Positions 45,340 to 57,880 of a DNA stretch of 64,000 bases are shown one piece after another (positions within the stretch are counted from its first letter, which is position 1; every line of letters begins with the position of its first letter). The stretch is from Gordionus sp. m RMFG-2023 (taxonomy: Eukaryota > Nematomorpha > Gordioida > Chordodea > Parachordodidae): contig NC_088776.1 of assembly GCF_954871325.1 (NCBI RefSeq), positions 45,216,569 to 45,280,568 on the forward strand, in the 5' to 3' direction. The notes under the pieces were generated by a model. That model saw only the letters and a program-made list of their open reading frames with translations, made no database searches and was not told the origin of the DNA. The position numbers and the translations under genes were made by a program.

Positions 45340-46442
45340 TTTAACGTCAATCCAGCGGTAGAGAAAACTCTTTCACTAGTGTGAGTCGCCCAATAAAATT
45401 TTTTGTCTAGCCTGGAAAGATTTGGAAGTTCATTTTTCATTTCTCTCCAAAAATTTAGAACGTCCATATCTTGTGAATATCGTTTTCCAAGAAAACTGTG
45501 GTTCTTGTTATAAGTCCTAAGTTAGAATCATAATTTATATTTGTTGAAAGTTTATTTGCCAATTTTGTCAAATAACTTGAATTTAATCATTCATCTTCAT
45601 CCTCATTAGCTATATATACTACCTGGTTATCATCATTCTCTATAAGTTTAAGATGTTTTATTATAAATTCTGAAGCTGAGCAATTTTGCTCTATTAAATA
45701 CTTTGACACAATTGTTAATTTTTAAAATCTTGGATCTAAAAGAGAAGCCAATACCTAGATAGTTTTAAATAAAAAATAAAAGAATATACTTATATAATAT
45801 TACTTGTAGATTACAAACCGGAAATCGTAACGCAAGTTTTTTTAGCATATTTTCCTTATGTGAAATAATTTCAGAACTATCACTATCATTTACTTTTAAA
45901 TGTGTTTCAATTTCATTTCTAAAAAGTAACGCTAAATTTAAAGTAGGCCCTTTTTGTACTGAAAGAAATTCATCAGTTTCTTTATTTTAAAAGAAATGCT
46001 AATAGTTCTTCTACCAGATCAGATTCATAATTTGAGAAAGTGCTTCCCAATTATTTTCAAAGCATTATTAATTAAATTCTTATTTAATACAGATATGCTT
46101 TCATAATTAATATACTATGCCAACGTGTTGGATATTTAATTTTAAGGTATTCATATGCTGAATTATTGTTATTATTATCATTGGAATTGCAAATTTGAAA
46201 ACGGGTACTTGGGTATGAATCAATACTGCCAAGATCTTACATGTCTGATGTTAAATCTACTGTACTTAGACATTTTCTTTTATATTCCTCGAATTCAAAT
46301 TCAACCTCTGCAGTTTTATATCTTATAGCAGTAATAATTTTTCTAATTCTTTTGCAAAAAATTTCCAGACTGTATATTTTTTATTATCCAGAGTTAGGAT
46401 ACTAAAATTATTTATAGAACTATTAAATGTAGATACATCCAT
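45340..46442 (-). pseudogene. ZBED-type hAT transposase relic (element F1)
   Basis: Begins MDVSTFNSSINNFSILTLDN at 46442, followed by KVWKFF-like and RYKTAEVEFEFEEYK pieces. Towards the C-terminus ASLLDPRF, then YLIEQNCSASEFIIKHLKLI, and the dimerisation region read in shifted frames as ELPNLSR, KFYWATHTSERVFS, NSRKSSLCPEN (about 45440-45340). These are in hAT family order. Numerous frameshifts and stops make it an old pseudogene. The best match in memory is the ZBED1/4/6-type hAT group. Confidence 0.6.
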
Positions 46443-46603
46443 TTTAAAAATATGTAAAATTATGGTAACTTTTGAAATTTTAGATTTTTGATTGATTGAA
46501 TTCTATAATGAGGTAAATATAATTATGATTTTAAAATAGTAGAAAATAAAAATTTATCAAAATCGATTGACATTGAAAAATTACAAGAGTGATGTTGACC
46601 AAT

Positions 46604-47148
46604 CAGCATCTACATGACAGGATTTTCACTACATGCAAACCCCCTTAAAAACCTTTGCCTACCCCCCCCCCCCCCCTAAAAAATCCCGCCGCCTTCGGCG
46701 GCAGTGTCTCTTTATTATTATTTTCACCTTTATAATTATATTGATACTCTTTTCAGAGAATTTATAAGGATTACTTAAATTAATATATCTCTACTACCAA
46801 CTATCGATATTTTGTGAATATAAAGATTTTATTTTTTAGATCATAAATTCAATTAAAACCTCCATTATTTACAATGAATTAATTATTATGAGCTTGCTGA
46901 TTTGGAAAACAATGTTTATGATTGTTTGCAATATATAGATTTGGTCAATAATTGTATTATAATAATTCTATAATAAAAGTATTAATTTTTACAGCAATAA
47001 ATTGTGTCCTATTTCATCTCAAAATTTAATAGATAACCCCCCAAAAAATTTTTCCTACCCCCATTAAAGCAGCCTACCCCCTTCCCCCTCAAAAAAATAG
47101 GATGCAAACTGTTCCTACCCCCCCCCCCCCCCGCTCATGTAGACGCTG
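46604..47148. mobile_element. hAT MITE, family E, copy 2 (545 bp, inside F1)
   Basis: Ends CAGCATCTACATGACAGG / CATGTAGACGCTG with a perfect 8-bp duplication TGACCAAT at 46596-46603 and 47149-47156. The length equals copy 1 exactly, in opposite orientation. Two runs of 15 C lie at 46662-46676 and 47118-47132. It inserted into hAT F1 after F1 was in place. Confidence 0.92.
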
Positions 47149-47264
47149 TGACCAATTATCAGAATAATAAGGTATAAAATATGAAAGAAATTTCTGTGCC
47201 GGCGTTTTTATTGTAACCAAAAAAGGTCGGCGGCCGGCCAGCGGTGGGCCGGCGCACAGGCCTA

Positions 47265-47960
47265 ACCATATGTAGTTTTGTAGTAAGTATTTCTTGTCAT
47301 ATTTTGTATGTATTATGTAAAAAACACATATTGTTTCAGTCTTTTAATATTTTATTTTTATTAATAACTTACCCTGTATAATATAATATAAATAAAATAT
47401 TTAATCATATATGTTTTTTTGTTGATGGGATCCTTAAAAAGAGTTTACAAATATAAACCAAACATCTTAAATTGTAATATATAAAATTCATTCATTCATA
47501 TTTTTAATATTAATTTTTTTTGCATTGTAGTATGACATATTATGAAAACAATCAAGTTAACGTTCTTAGAAGTATGTATATAAAATATTTATACACTTAT
47601 AAATTCATTAATTTTATAATTATTTGATAATAGGTCTAAATTGTAATATATCATTTTTATATATTTATCTGAATAAAAGTATGGATTGTAATGTATAAAT
47701 TTTATTTGCCCAAACGTTTGATCAAAAATATTTGAGGATCACAAAACTTTTGCATGAAAATTAGGAAAAATTTTTAGCAAAAAAATTTAATTTTAGATAA
47801 AATTTGATCAAAATACTTAAAAAATTTTTCAGATATCAAAATCTTTGAAGATTATTTTGAAGAACATTTTAAACTCTGTAGCATAAATATAAATATATTA
47901 TAGTTAATTAAAATATTTTGAATTATATAAAAAAATTATATTTTACCAAGTGAATATAAA
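47265..47960. other. AT-rich spacer
   Basis: No coding sequence or repeat was recognised. Confidence 0.35.
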
Positions 47961-48394
47961 TTAAATCAGCCCAATGCCATAGTGGCCCAACAAAAAAGCA
48001 CCATTTTTTAAAAATAATTGATCAGCACATATAGCAGAGGTAGGATTAATGTGGCAGCTTCTACACCCTCCCAAACCAATAACAATATTCCCTCCCCCCC
48101 CCTCTTACATTCCCTCCCAACCCTACTCATATTCCCATTCTCCACCTTTAATCCAAATTAGCAACAAAAAAGAAAATCCAAATTAGCAAAAAAACAAAAT
48201 TTTAAAAACCATATGCTAACCTACTCATACACCCCCCCCCTAATTAATTAAAATTTTGCATCATGCCCCTTCTTGTTGGCTTGGGAGGGTGTAGAAGCTG
48301 CCACACTAATCCTACCTCAGCTATATGTGTTGATCAATTATTTTAAAAAATAGTACCTTTTTTGTTTGGCCCCTATGGCATTGGGTTGATTAAA
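47961..48394. mobile_element. MITE K with about 115-bp inverted ends
   Basis: The left arm (TCAGCCCAATGCCATAGTGG ... GGCAGCTTCTACACCCTCCC) is repeated inverted at the right (GGGAGGGTGTAGAAGCTGCC ... CCTATGGCATTGGGTTGA). The core is pyrimidine-rich with two C9 runs (48094-48102, 48232-48240). There is no coding capacity. The exact ends and target duplication are unclear in the AT-rich flanks, so the superfamily is unassigned. Confidence 0.75.
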
Positions 48395-50649
48395 TTAGTA
48401 GAATTAAGAAGAAATTAGGCAAAATAAATCACATAACTGAAAAAATTTGGTAAAGTTGAATATATTTTTTATATACAAAATGCTTAAATTTGTTAACATA
48501 ATATTAGAAGACATAATTATTTTGATTTTGTACTGGCTTATCAAATTGTGGTAAATTTAAAATAACAAGCATTAACTATAATTTTATTTACTTATATGAC
48601 AAATAAAACATAAAAATGTACTTGTTTTAGTTATTTTGTAAAATATTTTAGTATATATTAACATTGTTTTATTTTGTTTTTTGATGATTCATTTCAAGAA
48701 ATTAATTTTGTTGATTGATTTGTTACTCAGCTTACAAAATTATTTTTAATTTTATAATATTCTATTTAAGATTGTTTATATATAAATTTTAAAATCATAA
48801 AAATAAGCATAAAATTTGAATTCATAAAATGATTTTTCTCATATAGAAAGGCAGATAATTCAAATGAATTCCCATATTTATATATAATAAATAAATATTT
48901 ATGTAAGTAGTATTAAATTAATATTTTAAATTTTGCCTAAATCTCATTAAATTATGATAAGATGTTAAATAGATATTTTTTTAGCATTAGCATCATTATT
49001 AAACATTTATTAATTCTTATCCTCACCTAAAAATCTCACAATATAACTGTTTTATTTAATAATGAATACAGATATTTAATTTAACAGTAACAGGTTGAAA
49101 AATATTTTTATTTATTCGATAATTTTACCTTGACAATAATTTAAAAAAAAAATATTTTTCATGATTAGAAAAATTTTATTTATTAATATTCTATTCTTAA
49201 GAATTTAAAATTTATTTTAAAATTTGTGATGTTTTTTTTAAACCATTTTCCAACTAATTTTTTTGCTTCCTCTTGATTGTGTATTTGTTAAATAAAGGCT
49301 TGAATGTCTAATAGACATCACTTTTACTGACTTAATCATTTTTTATTTTAACATAAATTCCATAAATTAAATCCTTGTATTTTATTTTTCTTCTATCATA
49401 AAAAAGTTTGCTTTAAAATTATCAACCCACCATGATTGTATCATAAGACACTATCTACATTATTAATAATTTATAACAGGCTATTCCTTCAATTATTATA
49501 AATGGAACCTAACTCATTAATAAAAGCAATTAATAATATGATTTTTTAAAATAAGTTTAATATGTTGGGAATTTAAATTTAATGCAAATTTTTTTGATTT
49601 TAATTTATATTTTTTTTTCGGTCTTAAAGTATATTTTTTTAAAAATATTTCATAAATCGATAAAGTATACCTTATTTAATTGAAAAAAAACGGCAAACTT
49701 TAAATTCCACAAATTATTGAATTTATACATAAATCCATTAAGCTATACAAACTGACCATAAATGATAAAACATTAAAAATCACAAAACAGTAGATATTAT
49801 TATTATGATTTAATTATATCTTATTATATATAAATGTCTAAAGATAGTATTTATTAGGCAAAAATATCTAATAAATCCTTGAATGTAATTATGTAAATTA
49901 CTAATTATGCTTTTGTTGTTAGAAGTATAAATTAAGTTTCGAAACTGATTGTCATTCATCATATGCATGCATTATAAGAAAATATAAATTAGTGTAATAA
50001 TGTCTCTTAAATTCTTGCATTCATTAGTTTGTATTTTAAAATAAACATTAAATATAAGTTATTAATTTTATAAGTGCATTGCGCATAAATTATCTCTTTA
50101 TTATGCAATATTAATTTTTTTAAAAAATTTCGACCCTAATATTAGGGCAACCTAAATTTAAGTGGGAAAAGTCGTCGGATCTCTGATTTCATAATTTAAA
50201 TAATAAAATACTCGACATTTATTTCCCCAAATTTGTTATAATCATCTTAGAAGTGGGCGGGGCTGTGAAAATTCCCAAGGATCACTCCGCCATTGGGAAT
50301 AAATTTTCCAAGCGTAATTAGACCTGACGAGATTTTCAAAAAAATACGGGCGTGATTGGGCTCGAATAGAAAGCTTGCGTAAATCACGAAAAATTTGAAA
50401 AAATGTGAATTTTTAAAAATGCATTTTTAAATGTGAATTTTTTTTTTTATTCTGCCTTCAAAATAATAAATAATTTAATAAAACTTTAAAATTTTATAGA
50501 TTTAAACGTTAATTATCTTTAAAGTTTATAACTAATTTTGAAGTTAGTTTTTGAGCGCAACTTATACAAATTTCAAGAACTTTATTTTAACAAATTTAAC
50601 AAAAATGAATAAACTATTAGAATTTTTAATTTGCCATATTTAAATCCTT
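48395..50649. other. Long AT-rich stretch, nothing recognised
   Basis: Over 2 kb of very AT-rich sequence without a readable domain. The slightly GC-richer patch at 50230-50400 (GAAGTGGGCGGGGCTGTG, GCGTGATTGGGCTCG) may be the end of a decayed hAT whose C-terminal fragment lies at 50650-50746. Confidence 0.35.
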
Positions 50650-50746
50650 TTTACTTTTTCAGTAAATTAGTCATTAAAGCCAGTTCGGCTTCTTGTGAAC
50701 GATTTTTTACAGCCGTTAAACGTTTATTAGAGGACGAACGCAACTA
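50650..50746 (+). pseudogene. hAT C-terminal fragment
   Basis: Plus-strand reading KASSASCERFFTAVKRLLED, then ERN, the hAT dimerisation motif (family form S-x-PSERLFS-x-AG...RN). The remainder of the gene is not found within 1 kb on either side, so it is an isolated relic. Confidence 0.55.
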
Positions 50747-51115
50747 AAATAGAAAAATATTGTGCCGTCCTCACTGTCACTAAAATTTTCAGGAGCAAAA
50801 TTTGAAAATAACCAATAATTATTGTAAAATTTTATATATTTTAATGAGTGTATGGATCATAATATTATTTTCTTATATGATTATTAAAATACGGACATTT
50901 TTGAAGATGGTTCTATGTATCCCAATATGTAAAAATAATGTTTCTAATAATTAGCATGATACGAGCTTTTAGATAATAATAGAGGACCTATAAATATAAA
51001 CATTTCTTCAAAAAAAGACATTTTTTAAAAATGTTACATACGAGATCTTTGAGGGAATCCTTCTTTTTTTAGATAAAAATTTTGATTTATAAATGCCACA
51101 TGAGTTAGTGTTGTA

Positions 51116-51320
51116 AAAAGCCCGATTTTCGGGTCGTTTTTTAAAGACGGCCTGATTAAGATTATGACCAAAATAATATTATATAAGTCTGAAGATTTTG
51201 CTCATAGATGGCAGAAAGGTTTGGACATATTTGCCAAATCTCGAGGTTTACATTATGTTATTTTGGCTAAATGGGCTGTTTTTAGAAATCGATCCAAATC
51301 GGGCTCTTTAACAACACTAA
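51116..51320. mobile_element. MITE with G-type ends (about 205 bp)
   Basis: Ends TAGTGTTGTAAAAAGCCCGA / TCGGGCTCTTTAACAACACTA, with flanks ACATGAGT (51108-51115) and ACAAGAGT (51321-51328), a 7-of-8 match. The internal block GATTTTGCTCATAGATGGCA is shared by related fragments at 28377, 57760, 59330 and 61410. The terminal dodecamer matches that of element G. Confidence 0.8.
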
Positions 51321-51328
51321 ACAAGAGT

Positions 51329-51830
51329 AGTGAATAATTAATTGTAAAAAATTTAAAAGACGTTTATGCAGAATTATGATAATAGAAAAGGCGGGGATTA
51401 TAATAATATTTGATGAGTAAATAAATGCAACCACGCCGGGCCATCTTTATTATCGTTAAAACTCTTTATAATAACGTTAGGTGATGAATATAATGATTAC
51501 AATTCTTTTATATTATAAATAAATTAACAATTCATAAACATAATTAACAATAACAAAGTCACGTTACCAACCAAGATGGGGTGACAATTGATGTATAATT
51601 AGTTATGGGGTCTGAGATGATCTAATCTTCAGATAATTGAGTATTGGAAGGGAGCAAGGGGAGAAAGGTGCCAATGTGGCTAAGCCAGTGAGTTTATTTT
51701 AAAGGCTTATAAGTAGCCAAGCCAGTGAGTTTATTTTATTCTAAAGCTCATTCATTGGTTCCTTTCTTTTTTGGGATGTTTTTATTGGAGATTTCTTCCT
51801 TTAAGGTTTCTGTGGAAAAATTTTTACGTT
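51329..51830. other. Spacer with a short tandem duplication
   Basis: A unit with AAGCCAGTGAGTTTATTTTA occurs twice at about 51683-51740. No gene is recognised. It adjoins the GC-rich retroelement. Confidence 0.4.
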
Positions 51831-54800
51831 GGCTAGTACTCTTACACAATGGAAAGTTAATAATGAAAATTTTAAAAGATAATTTTTCCATTGCGTAAGT
51901 CTATATATATAGGCGAAAGACCTTATTTCTGAGAGCCTTCGCAAAAGATTTTTCCACCCTTAATAACAAGACGTGCAGACTATTAAATATTAAAGCTATA
52001 TTTATTTATAATAATATAAGTGTTAGTGTAAATATATATAAAAAGGGGTATGAGGGTCTGGGGTATTAGGGGATTTGTGAGTGCGTGTGTTATTTGGTAT
52101 GTTCCTCGTTGACATTCTCTTCGATAACCGTTTCGATGTTGCTTTCATCCAGTGATGTTTCCATGGTAGCTTCGAAAATGCCCGGGTCGAAGCTGTCGTT
52201 GTTCGCTTGTAGTCCTTGCTCGATAATGCCCTCCACTTCATCTGACAGACGAATGGGGGTTGACGCTCTGATCCATGGTAAGGCCTCTTCGATCCTAGGT
52301 AATCCTGTCGTGTTGATTCCATGCATCATATTGTGGGCTGCTTCGCTTCCTATTTATATCCTGCTGGGTCCGTCAGCTGGATTCTCCTCCGAGGGGATCC
52401 ATTTGATATTCCTCGCGAGGTGGACAAAATCGTGGAAACCTAAGGCTAGCATGATCCTAGTAACCAGATGCTCACATGCCGGGGATCTCGATCCTCCCTT
52501 TTTAATGATAGTGTACGCTACTTGACTATCCGAGACAATGGAAGGGATGGTGGAGAATCTATTCATACCGTATCTACATCCAGCCCATATTGCTAGTAAC
52601 TCTTTTTGGTTGATATGTGGGGTAGCGAGGTCCGGGATCAATAGGTCGTGTTTAATTTCATCGAACGTAAAAGAATATCCCGGCTGCCCGACCTCCGCTA
52701 ATCCTATGTGGTTTAGCGAGGCATCCACATGGATGATTGGTCCTACTGGGAAGACAAAGGGGAAAGGTTCCATGAGCGAGGAGATTGCAATGACGACTTT
52801 CGGGTATGCCTTGACGTAGTCTATTGGCGAAGTTTCTTCCTCGCTTAGCATTGTGGAATAATAATAAGGGGCGAATACTCTCGATAGTCCGGTTATTGAA
52901 TATATATAGTGGTTTAGAATACCCAAGACCTCGAGCGCTATATTTCTCTCTATTGACATAGATTGGAGCGTGTGTTTATAAAGAATCAACTGGCAGAATC
53001 TTAACCGCGCTTTATTTTTATCATCAATCTCAGCTGATTTATTTGTAAAATCTATGATGATTCCTAAATACGTTAACTCTCCGTAGGAATAATTACGGAT
53101 TTTGTGGTATTGATAACGAGTCCCCACGCTGTAGCCATATCCAGAAAGGCTATAGTGTCCTGAAATACTAAATCTGGCGAGTTATGAAATATAATGATGT
53201 CGTCGAGGTATACTGAAAAGTTTGCCTTTTTAACTGATTTTGCGCATACATCTAAAACGATATTCTGCAAGGCGTAGGGGGAAAAGGCTGCCCCCATAGG
53301 CAAGGTTTTGTATCGGAATTTTGTTGATGAGGTAGCGAATCCGAAGAATCTTCTCCTACTCTGTGCTAATGGGATGGAGTAGAAGGCAGACTTCAAATCA
53401 ATCTTTGTGGCCTTTGTTGCTGTTTCCAGTAGAGGAGCGATCATGGGAATTGTCCTCAACCTGAAAGGGTATCGAATAAAGTTCTTGGAAACGTTAGAGA
53501 AATCTGAGATACTCTAGGGGTTCCGTCCTCTTAGGAATCAGGAATAACGGTGAACAGAACATCGCGTCAGTCCTTTCGATAACGCCCCCGTCTAGCAGCT
53601 GGTTGATGATGGGCAGATATCTTGCTGCTAAACGGGTGAATCTATTTCTAAAGTAACCTCCGTTGTCGCTGATAGCCTGGTTATCGAATTTTGGGCAGAA
53701 ACCCCTCAATGCTACCCTCTTGGTGAAGGGGGATTGATCTAGAGTAGCGTGAATATCGAGTTGCACGTGATCTGTAATGTCGATCCCCATTAACCTTAGA
53801 AGCCTGTGGAATCTGCCGATCGAATCACTGTCGACCGCCGGCGCAGGCGGGTACATGACGGTGGTTATGTACGGGGTGATCCTATCCGCGAAGATGTTAC
53901 TCATGATCATAGGTTCGCCGTTGTGATCGAATTGTTCTGTCACAGGTAGGTCGGGGATACTGTCACCACTGGATATTGAACGTGAATCCTCTATTTCGAC
54001 CTTAGCTTCCCTAAAGCCTGTGGGCCCCGCTGGCGAGAATTTTTGGCGCCTGACATCTTTGATCCAGCGTTTGATTTCGTTTTTGCCGATATCATCGATG
54101 CAATTATCTCCCCACGGGGTCAGGTCGTCTATGATTCCCAGCTCGATCGTAGATGGGGGAAGGCTAAGGAGGAAGTCATTGATTGTTTGTAGATTTCTTG
54201 TTTCTATTAGGGAAACCGTGTTTGGCGTTTCCGTAACTCGTGGAGGGTTGGCTATCGATAGTGTTTCTAACAGGAGATCCAAGGCGGGAGGTTGATTGCC
54301 CTTGCTTCTTGCCCGCGTAGGAGGCAGGGGGGTTTCGAAAGGGCGTGTGTTTCGGCATGGGCGGAGGATCCCCTACGAATCTGTACATCGTCTGATGGGA
54401 TTCCCATCTAATCTGGTCCCAGCCCCAGGCGATTGATTTTGCGTATGGCTTTGTTGGCGATGTCCCTGAGGAATTCCAATGAATTGGATTCTTTCATCTC
54501 CTTCACTGCTATTTTTAGGGAGGGGAATTCGTGGATGTCTCGCCCTTTTAGTTGGAAATCTTGAGTCTTTTCTCCTAGACATATGGCGTTAGTGAAATGC
54601 TTGGCCACTCGAATCAGTTTCTTTTTGTCTGTCTCCCCTGGTATATTGAGGGTTTTTAGTTCTTCCTCCGATAAGAGAAATTCTGTGGATTCTGTGGTAA
54701 GATCGATGATGGGAGGTGGGGGGTTCGGTTGTTCCGTTTGAATGGATGCTGTGTTGACGACATTGGGGTTTTTTGTCTCTATCTTAATTGTCTCCATTAT

Positions 54801-55080
54801 CGCAAAGAATTCACCCATTTTGGTGATCATATTGTCGACTTTATGGTTTAGGTTGGAGAGCTTATCGTCTGTGAGCTTTTGGCTATTAATGGCTGCTAAT
54901 CTGACGTCTTCTAAGTCGGTTGCTAGTTGAGAGTTTTTCTCTGACATAGATTTGTATAGTCTGGTGAACGGCCTGTTCAGTAAATTTTCGTTGTTATCAA
55001 TTTTTCCTGCCTATCGGTGTGTTGGTATAACCACTAATTTTTGCTTTGGCTGGTACTCTTACACAATGGAAAATTAATAA
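51831..55080 (-). mobile_element. GC-rich retroelement with gag-like, RT and RNase H regions (DIRS-like, tentative)
   Basis: Fossil virus-like retroelement on the minus strand, markedly GC-richer than its flanks. Parts in order: a gag-like region with a predicted coiled coil and a basic, Pro/Ser-rich tail (about 54180-54950), a linker, reverse transcriptase (about 53080-53620, including the YLDD motif), RNase H ending in WIPSEENPADGPSR (about 52360-52800), and a short acidic tail. A 33-bp direct repeat (core GTACTCTTACACAATGGAAA) marks both ends, at 51831-51862 and 55048-55080. No protease, integrase or tyrosine recombinase was recognised. The RNase H ending resembles DIRS-type elements, which is the basis for the family guess. 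It is broken in roughly three places but otherwise well preserved, so probably young. Confidence 0.7.
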
Positions 55081-55316
55081 ACAAAGATAAAATAAAATAA
55101 ATTCTAAAAAATATTTAATAATCATTATTTAGAAAAGCTTAGAAATTTTTTAAAATAAATTTAAAAATAGTCCCCTAATTTTTCGGGCATGGGCATGAAC
55201 TTGATCAAAATTTTGTGATCCGTGATTGGACCTGTCAGGCTGAAAATTAAAATTAATATAAATTCAAAAGTTCATAGTAAAAATTATCTGAATTGGCATG
55301 GTAGGTACTTTATACA
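55081..55316. other. AT-rich spacer
   Basis: Nothing recognised between the retroelement and hAT F2. Confidence 0.35.
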
Positions 55317-56570
55317 TAGACCTGTGCACCGAAGTCTCAATCGGCGGCGGGTTTTTAAAATCTTTCATCGGCACGCCGAATTAGCCGCCGCCTAATGAAT
55401 TGGCCTACAAAATCAAATTAATTTATAATTCATTGTATTACATTTTTTTAAATAATTTATTTGGGTACTCCTAGTTTCACGATTGTTAATATAGCTTAGT
55501 TCTTAAATCAATTCCTGTCCCACTCCTAAATAAGTTTATGTATTTTTCATTTTCTGAAATAGACTAAAGAATTGTCTTTTTACCAAGGTCAGAGTCACGC
55601 AAGTAATATTCGATATCGATTTTAAATAAAACAAATTTATATATATATTTAAAATGCGGACAAAATATAAAGTAAAAAATATAAATAAATTAGAAATCAA
55701 ATTTAGTTAAATTATAATTGCCATAAATAAATATTATTTTGCCTAAATTTGCGGGGCATAAAGAGGTTAATTGAGTAAGTCTAGGAAGTTTCAGTCGCTT
55801 TTTTCGCCAAAAGGTTAATGCATCCAAATGTGCCATTCTTGCTCTAGATTGCTAGTGTTATTATAGTCGTTGCTATTTTAGCTCTATACGAATTGGATGT
55901 TTGTCCATTATCTTCAACTTAAATCTCATTATCTCCATTTCTATAATACTCCACAAGTTTTCTATGTTTAATTAAAAATTTTAATGATGTCGTAGAATTT
56001 GAATTTAAATATTCTGAAACAATTTTAAGATCTTTAAATCTCGGATCAAATAGTGCCGATATTTTAAAATTATTATATAATTTAAATTACTATTGGAAAC
56101 ATATGGTAAAGTTAATGATGTCCGAGCTATCAAATTATTTGTATATTTATTTCTATTTCACTACGAAATTATAAATCTTAATTAATTGTTGATCCCATTT
56201 GGAAGAAAGAAATTTTACAGACTCTGAATGGATTTAGTAAATGTGAATAGTTCATCAACTAGATCCCATTTGTTGTTAAAAAGTTTGAAGAATGTTCCCT
56301 ATTTTATTTAGTAATTATTTATTTATAGGACATTGTTGACACCCAACGGGTAGGTCATTTGATTAAGGTTTTCATATTAATTCGATTTGGGGCATTGCAA
56401 TAAGTTCTATTATATAACCAATACAATTCATATTTTATTTATTTGAATATTCAGATTTAAAAGATAATAATTTAATTTATAAATATAAATATAATAGCAT
56501 TTTATAATATTTACATGCCACGCTGCCGCCATAATAAAATTAACGGCAAAGATTGCGGAGCGGCTCATTT
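55317..56570 (-). mobile_element. hAT element F, copy 2 (degraded)
   Basis: Starts TAGACCTGTGCACC followed by CGGCGGCGGG and GCCGCCGCC blocks, as in F1. The minus strand near 55860-55770 reads LTFWRKKRLKLPRLTQLTSL, the segment just before the hAT dimerisation motif. The right end is ill-defined, with GC-rich GCCGCC at about 56525. It is older or more eroded than F1. Confidence 0.55.
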
Positions 56571-57759
56571 TAAACTTTCAGATCTAGTTATACAGCGTCG
56601 GTGTAGTATATTATAGTGTTCTAGAAATGTATTTTTTTTTAAAATGCTCTCCTGAACAATTTAAAAAAATGGATATATAATACTTAGATAGTCAGCGGCG
56701 ACATACTAGAATACGATTCCGTCGAGATCAGGTCTTTCAATAAAAATAAAAACACACTATAAATGATTCAACAGAATTCGTTAAAAACCTTACGACATTA
56801 TATAATACACTAATTAATAACTATTAAGAGTATGATAAGTAAATGGGGTAAAACAAATGTGAAAAAATGCCGATCAAAAGGAGGATGTTTATTACCTCTC
56901 TCATCTAACTTTTATCACGGATTTTGACAAATCCTTGCACCTTATCCTATTATCGAATAGTAATTTTCACGAGTAAATTGTATTTTTTTTTACTAGACAA
57001 TGTGCCTTTAGGCTTTGATGGATAAAAAAAATATTTATTTGAAAAGTTCATCCTTTTTTTTTCAAGAAACGCAACGAAAATGCAACAGAACGGAAATCAT
57101 TATTTTATCAATATTTTTGTTATTTGCGAATTAAAATTTTTTAGATACAAAATACATATTAATTTGCGTTTCATATTTGTTTATATAAACATTTTTTTTT
57201 TCAATGACAATCACAAAAAAAAATATCGAATTATATTTGAACTATTTTTTTAATCTCAGACACACCATTGATTTATTATAGACATTAATTTTTTTTAAAT
57301 AACGGCTCATTAAGATTTAACGATTTATGAATAATATAAATTTTCGAATATTTTTGTTAAATTACCCGTTACTTAATTTAATTTAAAATTTTGCCTTTTT
57401 TTTGAAAAAACAATCTCCAAATGAATAACGAGTGCATAAAAATAAATAATCATCCTATATCTATGTAAATGTAAATAATGCACATAGACGGCGCCCGAAA
57501 AAAGATTTCGGACAAATTTTTCAAAATGCTTTTTTTACATGCCGGCCCGAAGTTTGAAAATGTTTTTAAAGTTGGTGATAATTAGGCAAATTTATGTCGT
57601 TTTCCTTAATAAACAAAATATTACTGCCAGGTCGGACAACTTGTACAAAATTTATTTCACAGGCCTGACTGAAAAACCCGTAGAAGATATATATAAGATG
57701 CGCATTCATAGTTTTTTTAAATGGGTCGATTTCTCGGATTTTAAATTAAGAATTTAACC
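56571..57759. other. AT-rich spacer with one unassigned 72-codon frame
   Basis: A plus-strand frame at 57539-57757 (contains LYKIYFTGLTEKPVEDIYKM) has ordinary-looking amino-acid composition but no family that I recognise, and no neighbouring exons are evident. It may be chance or a single exon. Otherwise nothing was found. Confidence 0.25.
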
Positions 57760-57880
57760 AAACTAATGTTAGCGAAACCTCCAGATTTCGCAAATAGATG
57801 TCCAAACCTTTCTGCCATCTACGGGTAAAATCTCCAGATTTGCACAATATTTTTTGTTTAAAATTGGGCTAGCCTTTTTT
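57760..57880. mobile_element. Fragment of the TAGTGTTGTTAA MITE family
   Basis: Contains CCAGATTTCGCAAATAGATG and CCAAACCTTTCTGCCATCTA, the conserved core of this family. Both ends are diverged. Confidence 0.5.

Larger units (their letters stand above)
44999..47264 (-). mobile_element. hAT element F, copy 1 (contains MITE E2)
   Basis: Ends TAGACCTGTGCG / CGCACAGGCCTA, followed inward by GC-rich CGGCGGCCGGC blocks that stand out in AT-rich DNA. The flanking octamers (ACTATAAT, ACCATATG) match at only 5 of 8, so the target duplication is decayed. The minus strand carries a ZBED-type hAT transposase relic. The element is split by MITE E2 (46604-47148). A second copy, F2, is at 55317. Confidence 0.7.

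Noticed and set aside
44991-47272. A clean 8-bp duplication for hAT F1
   Set aside because: ACTATAAT and ACCATATG agree at only five of eight positions. The call rests on the inverted ends and coding relic instead.
52085-52819. Plus-strand frames of 93-146 codons over the retroelement
   Set aside because: They are antisense shadows of the RNase H region. No domain is readable.
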